Of a stretch of 64,000 nt of DNA, positions 54,570 to 63,856 are shown piece after piece. The stretch covers positions 332,460 to 396,459 of the forward strand of contig NC_012528.1 of NCBI RefSeq assembly GCF_000020685.1, read 5' to 3'. The notes under the pieces were generated by a model. That model saw only the letters and a list, made by a program, of their open reading frames with translations. It did not search any database and was not told the DNA's origin. The stretch's first letter is position 1, and every line of letters begins with the position of its first letter. This stretch comes from Deinococcus deserti VCD115. GTDB lineage: Bacteria > Deinococcota > Deinococci > Deinococcales > Deinococcaceae. The position numbers were made by a program, and so were the translations under genes.

Positions 54570-55883
54570 CCGAGGTGCAACCCCTCGATCAATCTGAAAT
54601 TCGCTAAATCCAATGGCTACGGTGAAGACAGGCGCTGCCCAACATACCAGCAGCGCCTGATGCGTCGTGTCCGGCATACAAGAATCAAGCGCACATTGGT
54701 CAGATATGGCTGAGTCAGGACCGCATCTGCACGTATCAACTGGGATCGGGAAAGAGACCAGAAATCGGGTAAATAGCGGTTGAGCTCCGTCTTACCAGAC
54801 GTATGACACGCTTTGGAGTGCTTCACATACGTCCGCGCCGACCGCAATCCAGAATGAGCAGAAGCTGCCCCCACCACGTGTACAGATGCAGGGTGTCGTT
54901 GTCGTGACCGCTGCAAGATCTGCCTCGAAAATTCAGTGGAATTGCTGTGTAAAAAGCGCGCCCCTCGTCAGCGCAGACCTTGCCTGCCAGGCCGTAAGCA
55001 TTCCATAGGCCCGCTTGCCCCCCGTTCCGATACCGTTTCCCCTTCCCAAAAACCTGCACATTTGGTTTCAGGAACAACCTCCAGGCCACGCGTGCATACG
55101 ACCTTCACGTGAGCTTCCCGCACCCAGATCCCCATCAGGCTGCGTTTCTCTCGAGTTGCCAAACACGGTCCTCAACATGAAATTGGACCGCGAAGAGACG
55201 TACCTGGGCTACGGCTGCCCGCACCAGGTCGGACAAGGGGCCTGGCTGATCGTCGATGTAGAGCAGTTGCACATCAGGAGAACTATGCACATCCACCGCA
55301 AGGAGATTGGCGTCACCCTCGATCACAATCTCAGGCTTTTCTGCCTCTAAGCCGAAATGAAGCAGGCGCGCGGCGAGACCAGATAGCAAGTCGTTCCTGC
55401 GCGTCTTATCCAACAAAGTAATGTGTTTGTCGCTCGTCCATCGTCCAGTGCTTTCTCTCGAAGAGGCCAACAGGTGACGTTCATGGTTCTGTTCTCACCC
55501 ACGTAGAATTGTTTGGTTCACCCACACTGTGTCCCCACAGGGTGAGGAAGACGATTCATTGAAGTGAGCTGGATTTCGGACTGGCGGCGTACTTGATCGT
55601 CAGGTCCGGAAGCCCACCGAGTGCCGCCCCGCTCAGACCACCCAGATCATGGGACGCCATGAAGACGCGCGATTCGACTTTACTTCATGACACAGGACCG
55701 TCATGGTCAAACCTGGTAGCGGCCACCATTTCGGTTTCATCAGAAGTTATGAGTTACAAGTTGCCGTTCGAACGTCTGTGAGGCGTGGGGCACAACGGCG
55801 CAGCTCATTTTTATATTGTGCTGTGCTGCAGCCCAGCTGATCCGCTGTGTCAAATTAGGCAGTCAGGCTGGGTCTGGCGAACT
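54570..55883. other. Gene-poor region
   Basis: About 1.3 kb. One minus-strand frame (55135-55470) is the only one with protein-like residues. No repeat family or mobile element was recognised. Confidence 0.4.
55135..55470 (-). CDS. Possible small hypothetical protein
   Basis: A frame of 111 codons opening at TTG. Its C-terminal two thirds (EAEKPEIVIEGDANLLAVD, VQLLYIDDQPGPLSDLVR) look like a normal globular protein, while the first 20 residues do not, so the true start may lie further in. No family is recognised and no ribosome binding site is evident. It may be a fragment. Confidence 0.3.
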   Translation of the reverse strand: MASSRESTGRWTSDKHITLLDKTRRNDLLSGLAARLLHFGLEAEKPEIVIEGDANLLAVDVHSSPDVQLLYIDDQPGPLSDLVRAAVAQVRLFAVQFHVEDRVWQLERNAA

Positions 55884-55895
55884 TACTATGCGGCC
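55884..55895 (+). promoter_or_regulatory. Leaderless promoter of a small membrane protein
   Basis: TACTAT (55884-55889) lies 6 nt before the ATG at 55896. Confidence 0.5.
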
Positions 55896-56153
55896 ATGAA
55901 TCAATTGCGTTCCCCGCTTACCGGGCTGGGCGTTATTGCCTTCCTCGGATCGATCATCCTGATGGCCAGGCCCCAGACGCAACTGATGGGGGGACCACTC
56001 TTCGGGATGGTTCTGGCATTGGCCCTGCTGGTTCTCGCTGGGCAGTTACAGGACGCCAGGAGTCATACGGCGTCTCATCTCCTGAGCCTCTGTGGTCTGG
56101 TCAGCCTCGCTGTCTGCTTTTACCGCCTCGGCCACACCCTCACCTGGTGGTGA
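55896..56153 (+). CDS. Small membrane protein, 85 residues
   Basis: Three hydrophobic helices (GLGVIAFLGSIILMA, FGMVLALALLVLAGQL, LLSLCGLVSLAVCFY) joined by short loops. No family is recognised. The start at 55896 was chosen because a TACTAT box lies 6 nt upstream; an in-frame ATG 37 codons upstream adds unlikely residues. It is the first of three tiny membrane proteins on the same strand within 1.6 kb. Confidence 0.6.
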   Translation: MNQLRSPLTGLGVIAFLGSIILMARPQTQLMGGPLFGMVLALALLVLAGQLQDARSHTASHLLSLCGLVSLAVCFYRLGHTLTWW

Positions 56154-56317
56154 ACAGATGGATCAGAGCTGGCGTTGGAAGGTATGCCGCCCCATGTGGT
56201 GCTAGATGCGCCGCCAATTCATTTCTTTAGGCTCAAGATTGATCTCTGATCTTCATCAGTCACTGCGGCTCGCCTTTCCTGATATATGCCAGCTGCGATT
56301 CCTCCATAATGTGGAGG

Positions 56318-56488
56318 ATGTCTCCTGACTTCTGGCCACGCCTTTTTTTTGTTCTGCTGATCTACGTACCGTTCAGTCTCTGGTTAAGAACTCGGGATTT
56401 TCAGAACTGGGAGCGTGCCGTGCTGGGTGTTGCAGCGATCTTTGGATTGAACGCGCTGTTCGAAGCTCTGCGCGGTACTGTGTTTTAA
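56318..56488 (+). CDS. Tiny membrane protein, 56 residues
   Basis: Reads MSPDFWPRLFFVLLIYVPFS at the start and continues with LWLRTRDFQNWERAVL, then a second helix AAIFGLNALFEALRG, ending GTVF. The two-helix hairpin with a basic loop is a sensible small membrane protein. CATAAT (56305-56310) lies 7 nt before the ATG, as in leaderless genes; the GGAGG just before the ATG is too close to serve as a ribosome binding site. Unknown function. Confidence 0.5.
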   Translation: MSPDFWPRLFFVLLIYVPFSLWLRTRDFQNWERAVLGVAAIFGLNALFEALRGTVF

Positions 56489-57238
56489 GCCTGACGCACT
56501 GAGGTTTGCAGAGATTTCTGCTTCTGGTGTAGGTGTGCCCGGCGACCATGGGCTGAGCAACTCTGATAATTACCAGCCCACGACATATAGAACAGGGTCA
56601 ATGCGAGTCGCCTAGGGTAAAAGGCCAAGCGCCATAATCTGTGAGCACCTTCAGCGAACGGTCACTATCTAAGCACCCATAAAAATCCAGATGACAAAAC
56701 CCTCGCCTGCTTTACCTTTGTCAGGCCCTAGCGGGGGATCTATTGGTGAGGGACAGACCCTGACCACCGTTCTGCGAGGCACTTGAAGCTCCACCTTCAC
56801 GGAAGGCGGTTCTCGTTCCGGTGGGATTTGCCATAGCTCCCACGGACCCGGCGACAATCCAAAAAATAGCGATGGTAAACCGTAACACTGGAGAGGAACC
56901 GGGTATTTAGCAAGTTTCCAGAGGCAGGAAGATGTAGTGGCTTCCAAATTCCCAACCAGTTGCATGGGCGACTATCGAAAGACCCGACGGTGAGCTTTCC
57001 GAGTACGGTATCGTAGATATGTTGCCAGATTGAGTTAACAACAAAACGACTGAATGGGCTAAAGTCTTAAGGCCAGCAGTGTCCTGACGCGCTTGAGGGA
57101 CCGCCACATCAACAAATGCGCGGAGAGGCGCGCTCATAAAAACTCGACCAGACGTGTGATACCGGCGCGCGTCTTGCTTTTGTCTTCATCGCTGACCTGT
57201 AGAGATTCTGCACTTAACTGCTCTCCGCCTCAAATTCG
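56489..57238. other. Intergenic region, no gene seen
   Basis: About 750 bp; minus-strand frames near 56669-57137 have atypical composition and no start signals, and I do not call them. Confidence 0.4.
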
Positions 57239-57250
57239 TACGATGCCAGC
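57239..57250 (+). promoter_or_regulatory. Leaderless promoter of a small membrane protein
   Basis: TACGAT (57239-57244) lies exactly 6 nt before the ATG at 57251. Confidence 0.5.
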
Positions 57251-57505
57251 ATGCCTATCCGCCGCTCGCTGAAGATAGCCTGGGGCATTGCGCTGACTTT
57301 CGCCTGCGCTTTGATGTTTCTGGAACCGGATGCGATGCATGTGGCTCAGGCCCTGCTCACCCTGGTGATTCTGAGCGCCCTTTGTGTGCTCATTCTTCAT
57401 TGTTGGCGTACAGGCGCTTATCCTCTTGCGATTGCCATGACCATCTGTGGGTTAGGGGTGCTGGCGGGTGTCCTGATGCTGCTGGTCATCAGCTTCACCG
57501 CCTGA
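57251..57505 (+). CDS. Small membrane protein, 84 residues
   Basis: A basic start (MPIRRSLK) and three hydrophobic segments (IAWGIALTFACALMFL, LLTLVILSALCVLIL, GLGVLAGVLMLLVISF). It resembles the 85-residue protein at 55896 in size and layout but not obviously in sequence. Probable leaderless transcript. Function unknown. Confidence 0.6.
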   Translation: MPIRRSLKIAWGIALTFACALMFLEPDAMHVAQALLTLVILSALCVLILHCWRTGAYPLAIAMTICGLGVLAGVLMLLVISFTA

Positions 57506-58478
57506 TGACATAGGACTTCCAAGGCTGCTGCCCAGCAGCGTCCTGATGACTGTTGACAGGCTCGACCTGAAGGCTATCGTTTTCGTACACCACGCAGAAT
57601 CCGCCGGGTGCCATCCAGGTCTGGGTGTGTGTTCAGTTTGTCTTTTAACTTTGACATGAGCATCCTCTAACCACGCTTTTATACGCGTGAAAGGCGACTG
57701 TAGAACGAAGGCGGGAAGGCCACCAGAACGCCTGCCCGGAACAGGTTTGACAGGTTGGGTTTATTGCCTTTATCGGTGCATAGGGGTTGCTGAGTGGTGA
57801 AGATCTCGGGCTCACAGCACATCATGTCCGGCGCCGCAAACTGGAGGCAGCTTTGGAGGGGCGCGGTCTAGCTCTCCCCTGCCACAGGCCAGAGGTGCGA
57901 GGGTTAGCAGATGCCAGTCATACCCTTTCCGGTTATGACTGGTCACCCTGACCTTGAGCAGATGTGGTGGAGCCTGTGTCAGATAGTTACAGGGCTGTGC
58001 GAGGGAAACCTACTGGATTGTTACAGAGAAAACGGGCAAACCTCCCAGTGTGTTACAGGATGGAGGTAGCCTGTGCGCATCGTCGGGACCGTGCGGAGCT
58101 CCGAGCGGACTTGCGCAGGAAGTGTGCTGTTTGTTCAGAGAGTTGCGCGGACGAGCTCAGCTATGCTTAAACCTTCGTTCTTGATTTAAATGAGACCCTC
58201 TGGCACAGGATTGCTGATAGGACGGCCGCAACTGCGTCGTGTGGAACGTCCATGTCATAGGGTTGCACCAGCTGCAGCACCTCGTCGTCTTCAGCCATGC
58301 GATAAACAGGGCCGTGTTGTCCACCGGGTCGGTGAGGGACGCTCCATCCGGCTCCTGGGCCATGGTGGCGTTTTCGAGCGGGCCGGGGCGAGTTGTGCAG
58401 GTTCAGTCATGTCATGGCTCCGTAAATCTGTTTCATCGCTCGGGTCACGGCCGCTGCGTCCGGAAGTGGCCAGAAGCA
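57506..58478. other. Decayed, gene-poor region with short repeats
   Basis: No intact gene was recognised. A 27-codon minus-strand frame starting at 57657 (MSKLKDKLNTHPDLDG) may be the surviving head of a lost gene. A hairpin (57914-57942, CCAGTCATA arms) and three GTTACAG-bearing repeats lie in the middle. Confidence 0.4.
57986..58058. repeat. Three spaced GTTACAG direct repeats
   Basis: GTTACAG begins at 57986, 58020 and 58052 (34 and 32 bp apart, about three helical turns each). Each is followed by an A/G-rich stretch ending AAACCT or TAGCCT. The spacing recalls iterons, but no initiator gene lies next to it. Confidence 0.4.
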
Positions 58479-58658
58479 CTAGGCCCTGCTCTGTATGACC
58501 TGCCCGAGGGTGTCGGCCAGCCAGCGGGCCTGCTCAGGATCAGGCACCTCAAACGGCCTACTCGACTCAAGCTCCTGAGGTGTCGGAATGTGGTTTTCAG
58601 GAACAGGCCAGATGCCAGCCCCGGGGTAGTGGCCGACACCTACCTCGTGAAACGCCAT
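58479..58658 (-). CDS. Small hypothetical protein, last of three overlapping ORFs
   Basis: A 59-residue frame beginning MAFHEVGVGHYPGAG and rich in Pro and Glu (IWPVPENHIPTPQELE), which is unusual for random sequence. It overlaps the end of the preceding frame by 19 nt. No family recognised. It may be what is left of a decayed, phage- or plasmid-like operon. Confidence 0.4.
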   Translation of the reverse strand: MAFHEVGVGHYPGAGIWPVPENHIPTPQELESSRPFEVPDPEQARWLADTLGQVIQSRA

Positions 58659-58903
58659 TGAGAAAGATCATCTGGGCGTGAGGCCGGCTCGGGAAGGACG
58701 ACCGTGTCCAGCGAGAAGCTCGCCGGGACCAGTGCACCGAGCCAGCGCAGCAGGGCGTCCAACGCGACCTGATCGGTGACCCGACAGGCGCCGAGCGTCC
58801 CGTCGATGTCCCGGACCTGTGCTGGGTGCCGGCCAGCATACGCCATGAGCCGGCGTTTCAGGTCTGTGTCTCCGGCGACGTAATCCGGCGTGCCGGGTCT
58901 CAC
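58640..58903 (-). CDS. Small hypothetical protein, middle of three overlapping ORFs
   Basis: An 87-residue frame from GTG at 58903, overlapping the previous stop (GTGA) and the next start. Residues such as YVAGDTDLKRRLMAYAGRHP and VALDALLRWLGALVP look truly coding. Tight overlap with both neighbours supports a former operon. No family is recognised. Confidence 0.45.
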   Translation of the reverse strand: MRPGTPDYVAGDTDLKRRLMAYAGRHPAQVRDIDGTLGACRVTDQVALDALLRWLGALVPASFSLDTVVLPEPASRPDDLSQWRFTR

Positions 58904-59392
58904 CTGCCCTGTGCCCTGAAGGCGTTGTACATGTTGTCGAAGAAGCGCTGCAACCGATCGGCACTGCTGGCCTTCTGGAACAGCCTGGCCGTTCGAGTGG
59001 CGATGTCCTCGGCAGCCCTGAAGTCCAGGTTATCTTCAGCGTCCAGGCCGATGTTGTACACCGGCGGCCTGAGCGGCCCGCACCACATCGTCTGGATGGA
59101 GGCCGCCGGTGATGACGTCCTGGACGCCCACGGTGCCGTAGGTGCGGATCTCGTTGATTCAGCCGAGCATCTCCATCTTACTAACAGATGGGCTGACCCG
59201 AATCCGGCTGTAGCTGCTTCCGGTGCTCACGGCGGCACCCGCGGCAGCACTCACGGCAGGAATGGTCGCCCTGGCCTGCGCGACCCACTCGTCGTAGGTC
59301 AGCTCCTTGGGAAAAAGCTGGCCGACGGTGTTACGGGTGCTCAGGACGGAGACGGTCAGGGACGCGGCCTACAGACGGAAGGTGAGGGTCAT
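58900..59392 (-). pseudogene. Frameshifted and nonsense-disrupted gene of unknown family
   Basis: Reading leftwards from an ATG at about 59392, coding-like peptide (NTVGQLFPKELTYDEWVAQA; INEIRTYGTVGVQDVITGGL) is broken by a TAG near the start and a TGA near 59160, then shifts frame near 59070 into NIGLDAEDNLDFRAAEDIA and ends at 58900. The pieces belong together in order, so this is one eroded gene at the head of the two overlapping small ORFs. Confidence 0.45.
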
Positions 59393-59941
59393 GGGATCTC
59401 CTTGTTGGAGGTAGAGGCGGGGGACAGGCGGCGCTCAGGGTATCGGTGCCGGGACCGGCACTGTCGAGCAGCACGCCGGGCCAGATGCCGAATGCTCAGT
59501 CACGCCGCTAAGCGCAATGTTCAGCACAGCGACCGCAACGGAATGCCGGTGGGGCGTGCGACCTCATCGAGGTCACCGTGTGAATGCGCGGAACCCACTC
59601 GTGGAATGTGAAGTGGTGGTCCTATTGGGTGCCGGCCTGAGCGAACCGGGGAGCACGCGATTTTTTTTTGTAGACCGCAGAACAACTCGTGATAACGGCA
59701 GCCAGACCGTCGCGTTGTTGCCAGTCCAGGCGGCGCCGCCAGCAGGCCACGCCATTGCCGTACCCCAGTTGTTGGCAGGAAGTGCCACGAGCTCCCAGTG
59801 TGCAGGAGAAGAGAAAGTTTGGATTTGGCCTTGAGGGGTCGCCTCGGAGCTGGTTGATGCAGCGAACCCACGTCATTCTCTATCGTACGGCTGCGTCCTC
59901 CAGCACAGAGCCGTCCGGGTCGTGGACTGGAGATGCGGAAT
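59393..59941. other. Intergenic region, no gene seen
   Basis: No recognisable gene between the decayed cluster and the second origin's iterons. Confidence 0.4.
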
Positions 59942-60080
59942 CCTCCTGCTTTGTCGTCCTGTAGTGCCTGAATCCTTCTGCTTTTTTGTGCAGGATGCGC
60001 GGGAGGACCTCCGGGCCTATCCGGCGGAATCCTCTCGCTTTGTCGTCGGGAATGATGCCAATCCTCCCGGTTTGTCGTGG
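59942..60080. repeat. Iterons downstream of the second rep gene
   Basis: Four copies of the CCTCCTGCTTTGTCGT family begin at 59942, 59974, 60031 and 60063. The second (CCTTCTGCTTTTTTGT) is the most diverged. Two of the spacings are 32 bp. Confidence 0.8.
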
Positions 60081-60092
60081 GAGATTGTAGGC

Positions 60093-61382
60093 TTATTCCT
60101 GAAACAGTTCGTCCCGTAACGACTGCACAAATGCCTCGCGCTTCAGTTGGGTCACTGCGGTGATGCCGGCGCGCGCCTGATCCCCGGCCTGCACGGTGCC
60201 CGACGCAACCGCATGACGCAACGCGTCGAGTTCAGCGACACCCCAGAGCTTGCGGTAGTGCGGGTTAAGGTAAGCGATAAGCCGTTCGGCCGCCATTTCC
60301 GGACTTAAGCCCTCGAACTGCGCGGAGTGATCGACTTCCGGAATCACCAGCAAAGGATCCATCCGAGCCGGTGCTGACCTCGGGGAGGCCTCCTGCGCAG
60401 GGTAGGGGTAATCGTCCGGATGGGCAATCAGGTGCATCAAAGCGGCGGCGGGCGATTTTTTCACCACCAGCACCTGACGTTTGACCAGAAGATCGAAGCG
60501 GTCCATGCTGGCGATCAAAAAAGCACGACCCTTGTCACGGACCAGGCGTCGCGCCACGCCGTCAGCGACGCCATACCCGCGGAAACGCCGCGCGAGCACC
60601 GGATCAATCGGACTGTAGTCCTCGGAAAATTCATAAAGAATCTTCTGAGACCGGCCGCGCCCGCTGATCGTGACGTTGCGCAGGTATCCCTTCTTCTTGA
60701 GTTCCTCATGCGGACCATTTAGTGCTTTAATGACTCGCCACGCTTCATCCTGACTAGGAATCTTGCACTGGTCTGCCCAGGTCAGGACGTTGACCTCCAG
60801 GTGGGTGAGAGGCATGTCAGGTTCATCGACTTTGTACCGCGCAGCATCCAGAACCCGGTACAGCACTCGGGTGCGGGGCCGGGTGAGTGTTCCCATGAAC
60901 TCCATATCGAGTGGTTTGACGTACCCGCTGCGCAGGCTTGCGACGATATCTTCAGCGAGACGTAGCGTGATGATGGAGCGCAGGTCAAAGGTTGAGGCCT
61001 GGTCAGGGGTCGAGAAGGACAGCCGCTCGATAAAATGGAAACTCGCGTGGGTCCAGCGACGATTGGGGAAGTCGCGCCAGCCGCCAGAAATGGTGAATGA
61101 CGACGTGTGCAGGCGTTTTAGTGACTCCCGGAGGGAGGAAATGTAGTTCCCGTTGTTGTGCCACCCGCATAACCGGATCAGCTGGCCCACACTCGTCACC
61201 AGTGTGCCGTCATCTGGTTCTCCCTGTTCGAAGTACAGGTTGATCAGCGCCGCCGTCACGTCACTGTCCAGACCGTGAGGCACCCGGTACTTCGGCATCG
61301 CTTCGCAGCTCACACGGACCAGGCGGTCGCCCGCATCAAACTGCACGTCCCAGCGGTCCATGTCGACGGTATCCAGGGCCAC
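60093..61382 (-). CDS. RepA-type plasmid replication initiator 2
   Basis: An initiator of 429 residues counted from the GTG at 61382. Shared blocks with the first Rep include LYRVLDAARY, LKKKGYLRNV and GRGRSQKILYEFS in the second winged helix. The coding frame continues upstream of the GTG with KKKQYDDLNLAGLNLI, which aligns with the first Rep's INELDLTRSGII, so the real start is probably upstream. The open frame reaches 61454 without ATG, GTG or TTG; ATC codons at 61454 and 61451 follow a TAAACT box. Iterons flank it on both sides. Confidence 0.85.
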   Translation of the reverse strand: MALDTVDMDRWDVQFDAGDRLVRVSCEAMPKYRVPHGLDSDVTAALINLYFEQGEPDDGTLVTSVGQLIRLCGWHNNGNYISSLRESLKRLHTSSFTISGGWRDFPNRRWTHASFHFIERLSFSTPDQASTFDLRSIITLRLAEDIVASLRSGYVKPLDMEFMGTLTRPRTRVLYRVLDAARYKVDEPDMPLTHLEVNVLTWADQCKIPSQDEAWRVIKALNGPHEELKKKGYLRNVTISGRGRSQKILYEFSEDYSPIDPVLARRFRGYGVADGVARRLVRDKGRAFLIASMDRFDLLVKRQVLVVKKSPAAALMHLIAHPDDYPYPAQEASPRSAPARMDPLLVIPEVDHSAQFEGLSPEMAAERLIAYLNPHYRKLWGVAELDALRHAVASGTVQAGDQARAGITAVTQLKREAFVQSLRDELFQE

Positions 61383-61559
61383 GATTAGATTCAGACCCGC
61401 AAGGTTCAGGTCGTCGTACTGTTTCTTCTTCAGGGAGGAAGCGTCGCTGATGATTGAAGTTTACGTAAGCCTGAAGAGAAAAGATATTGAAATAAAAAAT
61501 GAATGACATCATCAGTACGGACGGAAAAAGACTGTCCAGGAAGGTGGGAATCCCAGAAA
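61383..61559. other. Rep 2 upstream region
   Basis: Contains the probable N-terminal extension of Rep 2 (up to 61454), its TAAACT box (61458-61463 on the minus strand) and an AT-rich stretch (about 61480-61510), a candidate duplex-opening site next to the iterons. Confidence 0.45.
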
Positions 61560-61829
61560 CCTCCTGCTATGTCGTAGGAAATCCTCTCGGTATGTCGTCG
61601 GAAATGCGACCAGAACCTCCTGCTTTGTCGTGACTTGGGCCCAGGAGCCTCCTGAATTGTCGTCCACAATCCTCCTGCTCTATCGTTCGAGATCCTCCTG
61701 GTTTGTCGTTCTTCGCTGCGAAAACCTCCTGCTTTGTCGTGCTTCTCTTCAGGAAGAACCTCCTGGTCTGTCGTTCGGAATCCTCCTGCTTTGTCGTCGG
61801 GGATCAAGCCGATCCTCCTGGTTTGTCGT
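61560..61829. repeat. Iteron array upstream of the second rep gene
   Basis: Ten copies of a 16-bp word close to CCTCCTGCTTTGTCGT start at 61560, 61583, 61616, 61648, 61671, 61694, 61725, 61759, 61782 and 61814. Spacings are either 23 bp or 31-34 bp, that is, two or three helical turns. All have the same orientation, as do the four copies downstream of rep. Confidence 0.9.
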
Positions 61830-62015
61830 GCTCGACAGTGAACAGCCGCGCGTACACTTCGGGCAGGTGAGACTCGGTTTTTTGGCTGGTGGATTGATAC
61901 CGACTTCTGGGTGGCTTCGTCGGTGATCCGTTATCCAGGCGAATACTGCTGAAAAAATCACTCGCGTACACCCTTCATGAGATGGTGGGGTTTGGTTCAA
62001 GTCAAAGGAGTAAGC

Positions 62016-63065
62016 ATGATTCGACGAACCGCCTTGCTCACCACTTTGACCCTCCTGATCACCGCCTGCCAGACCACCCCCAGCGCCTTCAGCACCCCTG
62101 GGTAGGCCGTGCAGCAGATCGAGCTGCAGGACATGCGATGCGCCTCGGTAGCACCATCCAGCGCACTATCAGGACGGACCTGTGGGCGTAGGACTTCAAG
62201 GCGTTGCCCCTCAACAAGCAGGCTCTTCAAACCCTTCTGAAGCTGCGAGAAGAAGCCGTCTCCCGCTTTCCCATGCTGCTTAAACAGGACACCAGAATTG
62301 CTGAGGCTACCCAGCTCACCAGCCGCAGTGAACAGCGCCGCGTGACCAATAACGTCTCGACCTAAGCAAGCTGCCTGGGTCAAGACCGTCACGTTGAACA
62401 TCGATAAAGGAGAAATGTACAGCACCTACCTTGCTCAAGAGTTGCGGGGCGGATACCGCCCCACCTACACCAAGGCTTGCAGGCCGACGCGCACTTCAGC
62501 TGCAGGCACCGGATCATCGATGGGCACGGGCAATCTGCCCCGGACCTCGCCGAGACTGAAGTGGTCACCTTCAAGACCCCCGCCACTCCCCTGGTGAAAA
62601 CTCAGCTCAGCCGCACAGAAGCTTTCCTCCAGCAGCTTGACCAGAGTTCCGGAAAAAACTCTCCGCCGCACTTTGAGAGGACGGGGACATCGTCACCCGC
62701 AGAAAATAATCCTGCTTATTCAAGGGTCCGCGCTTAGCGCCCAGAACCTCCAGACCCTCGCCATCAGGGCCCTGACGGCCAACCGCCTGGAGCAGCGCGT
62801 CGTTCTGCAGGCCATCAGCGACAACCTCAGCGTGCAGACCATCAAAGCAAACCTGAGTGACCTGAAAGTGGTCGCCGCGCAGGTGCTGCTCGGGCTGCTC
62901 GCTCAGAAAACCCAGTTCATTTTCAGCATTCAGCACGGGAGGTTGCACCGTAGTTGCTCCACGCCAGAAAACCTGAAACGCATCGAACACGCGCTGGATG
63001 AATTTCGCGTGGACCGCGGCCTGGTGACGCTGACTCAAAGCAAAGCCACTCCCTTAGGTAACTAG
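62016..63065 (+). pseudogene. Eroded lipoprotein gene, possibly VirB5/TrbJ-like
   Basis: It starts with a good ribosome binding site (AAAGGAG) and a lipoprotein signal MIRRTALLTTLTLLITACQT, but stops after 29 codons (TAG at 62103). Coding-like peptide continues in changing frames: VQQIELQDMR, LGSTIQRTIRTDLWA, FKALPLNKQALQTLLKLREE, GEMYSTYLAQELRGGY, TEAFLQQLDQSS, QNLQTLAIRALTANRLEQRV and LLAQKTQFIFSIQHG. The helical, Gln-rich make-up and a lipoprotein signal suggest a minor pilus protein of a conjugation system; that identification is weak. At least three frameshifts are needed. Confidence 0.5.
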
Positions 63066-63856
63066 GATGATGGCTACTGCGCTACGGGCCCTCCCCCACT
63101 GCAGAACCTATGCACCAACGCCTTCCCCACAGTAGAGGCGCGCTATCCAGCATGTACTACTCGGCGTGCCCCTGCACGCTGGATTACTCCGGTGTGGTTG
63201 GAGGCCAGCCTGGGTTTGACCCAGCCCGGCCCTCCCGGCAAGGTGTAGCATCTTCATTCTGCTGTCTGGATTGAGCTTCCGGAAGAAACGGAGTTCCAAC
63301 CCTTACCGCGTGGCAGGGTGTGGTGGAATCGATAAGTTCAGCTTCGAAACAACTCACTGTTTCGCACCACGGCTGGGTCAGCCTACGCGAGCATCACAGC
63401 GAGGATGTGCTTGCACCTGCGGGTGCGCATGTGATCGGGAGTCACTGTGCAGGAAGGGCGTTACGTGGTCCGCCGCCACTCCTCCAGTCACAGTGATTCC
63501 CTACTCGTGGGAATGCGCGGTAGGTGGCTGATCACCGGAGGCTCCACGGCGACAGGGTGATGGGACGTCACAACGCGTGTCAGACAAGGTTGTTGACGAA
63601 CTGCGCAAGAAGCACCACGGGCTGTGGGTAAGTGGCCGGTCATCGCAGCGTCCTTGTGGGGTCTGGTGGGGAAGCAGGGTGCAGCCGCTTCCTAGCAGCT
63701 CGATAGCCTCGTTCCCGCGCTGTTCGTAAGGATCCTTCGGCGCGGGACTCATCTTCTCACCGCATCGGTCGCGTATTGCGAGACTCTGCCGGGTGAACGT
63801 GCGGGGGATCCGGGGGGTTTTCCCTATCGCTCGGTACCCGTTTACCCAGAATGCGC
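63066..63856. other. Intergenic region, no gene seen
   Basis: No recognisable gene. A short frame from GTG near 63577 (VSDKVVDELRKKHHGLWVSG) may be the head of a lost gene. Confidence 0.4.

Noticed and set aside
54617..55089. Minus-strand ORFs downstream of DUF4396
   Set aside because: Cys/Arg/Trp-rich random-looking peptides with no start context.
56669..57137. Two minus-strand ORFs between small membrane proteins
   Set aside because: Peptides are low in typical residues, have no start signals and overlap each other without coding character.
61560..61829. CRISPR-like array with short spacers
   Set aside because: The 16-bp words have 7-18 bp gaps, far too short for spacers, and flank a rep gene.
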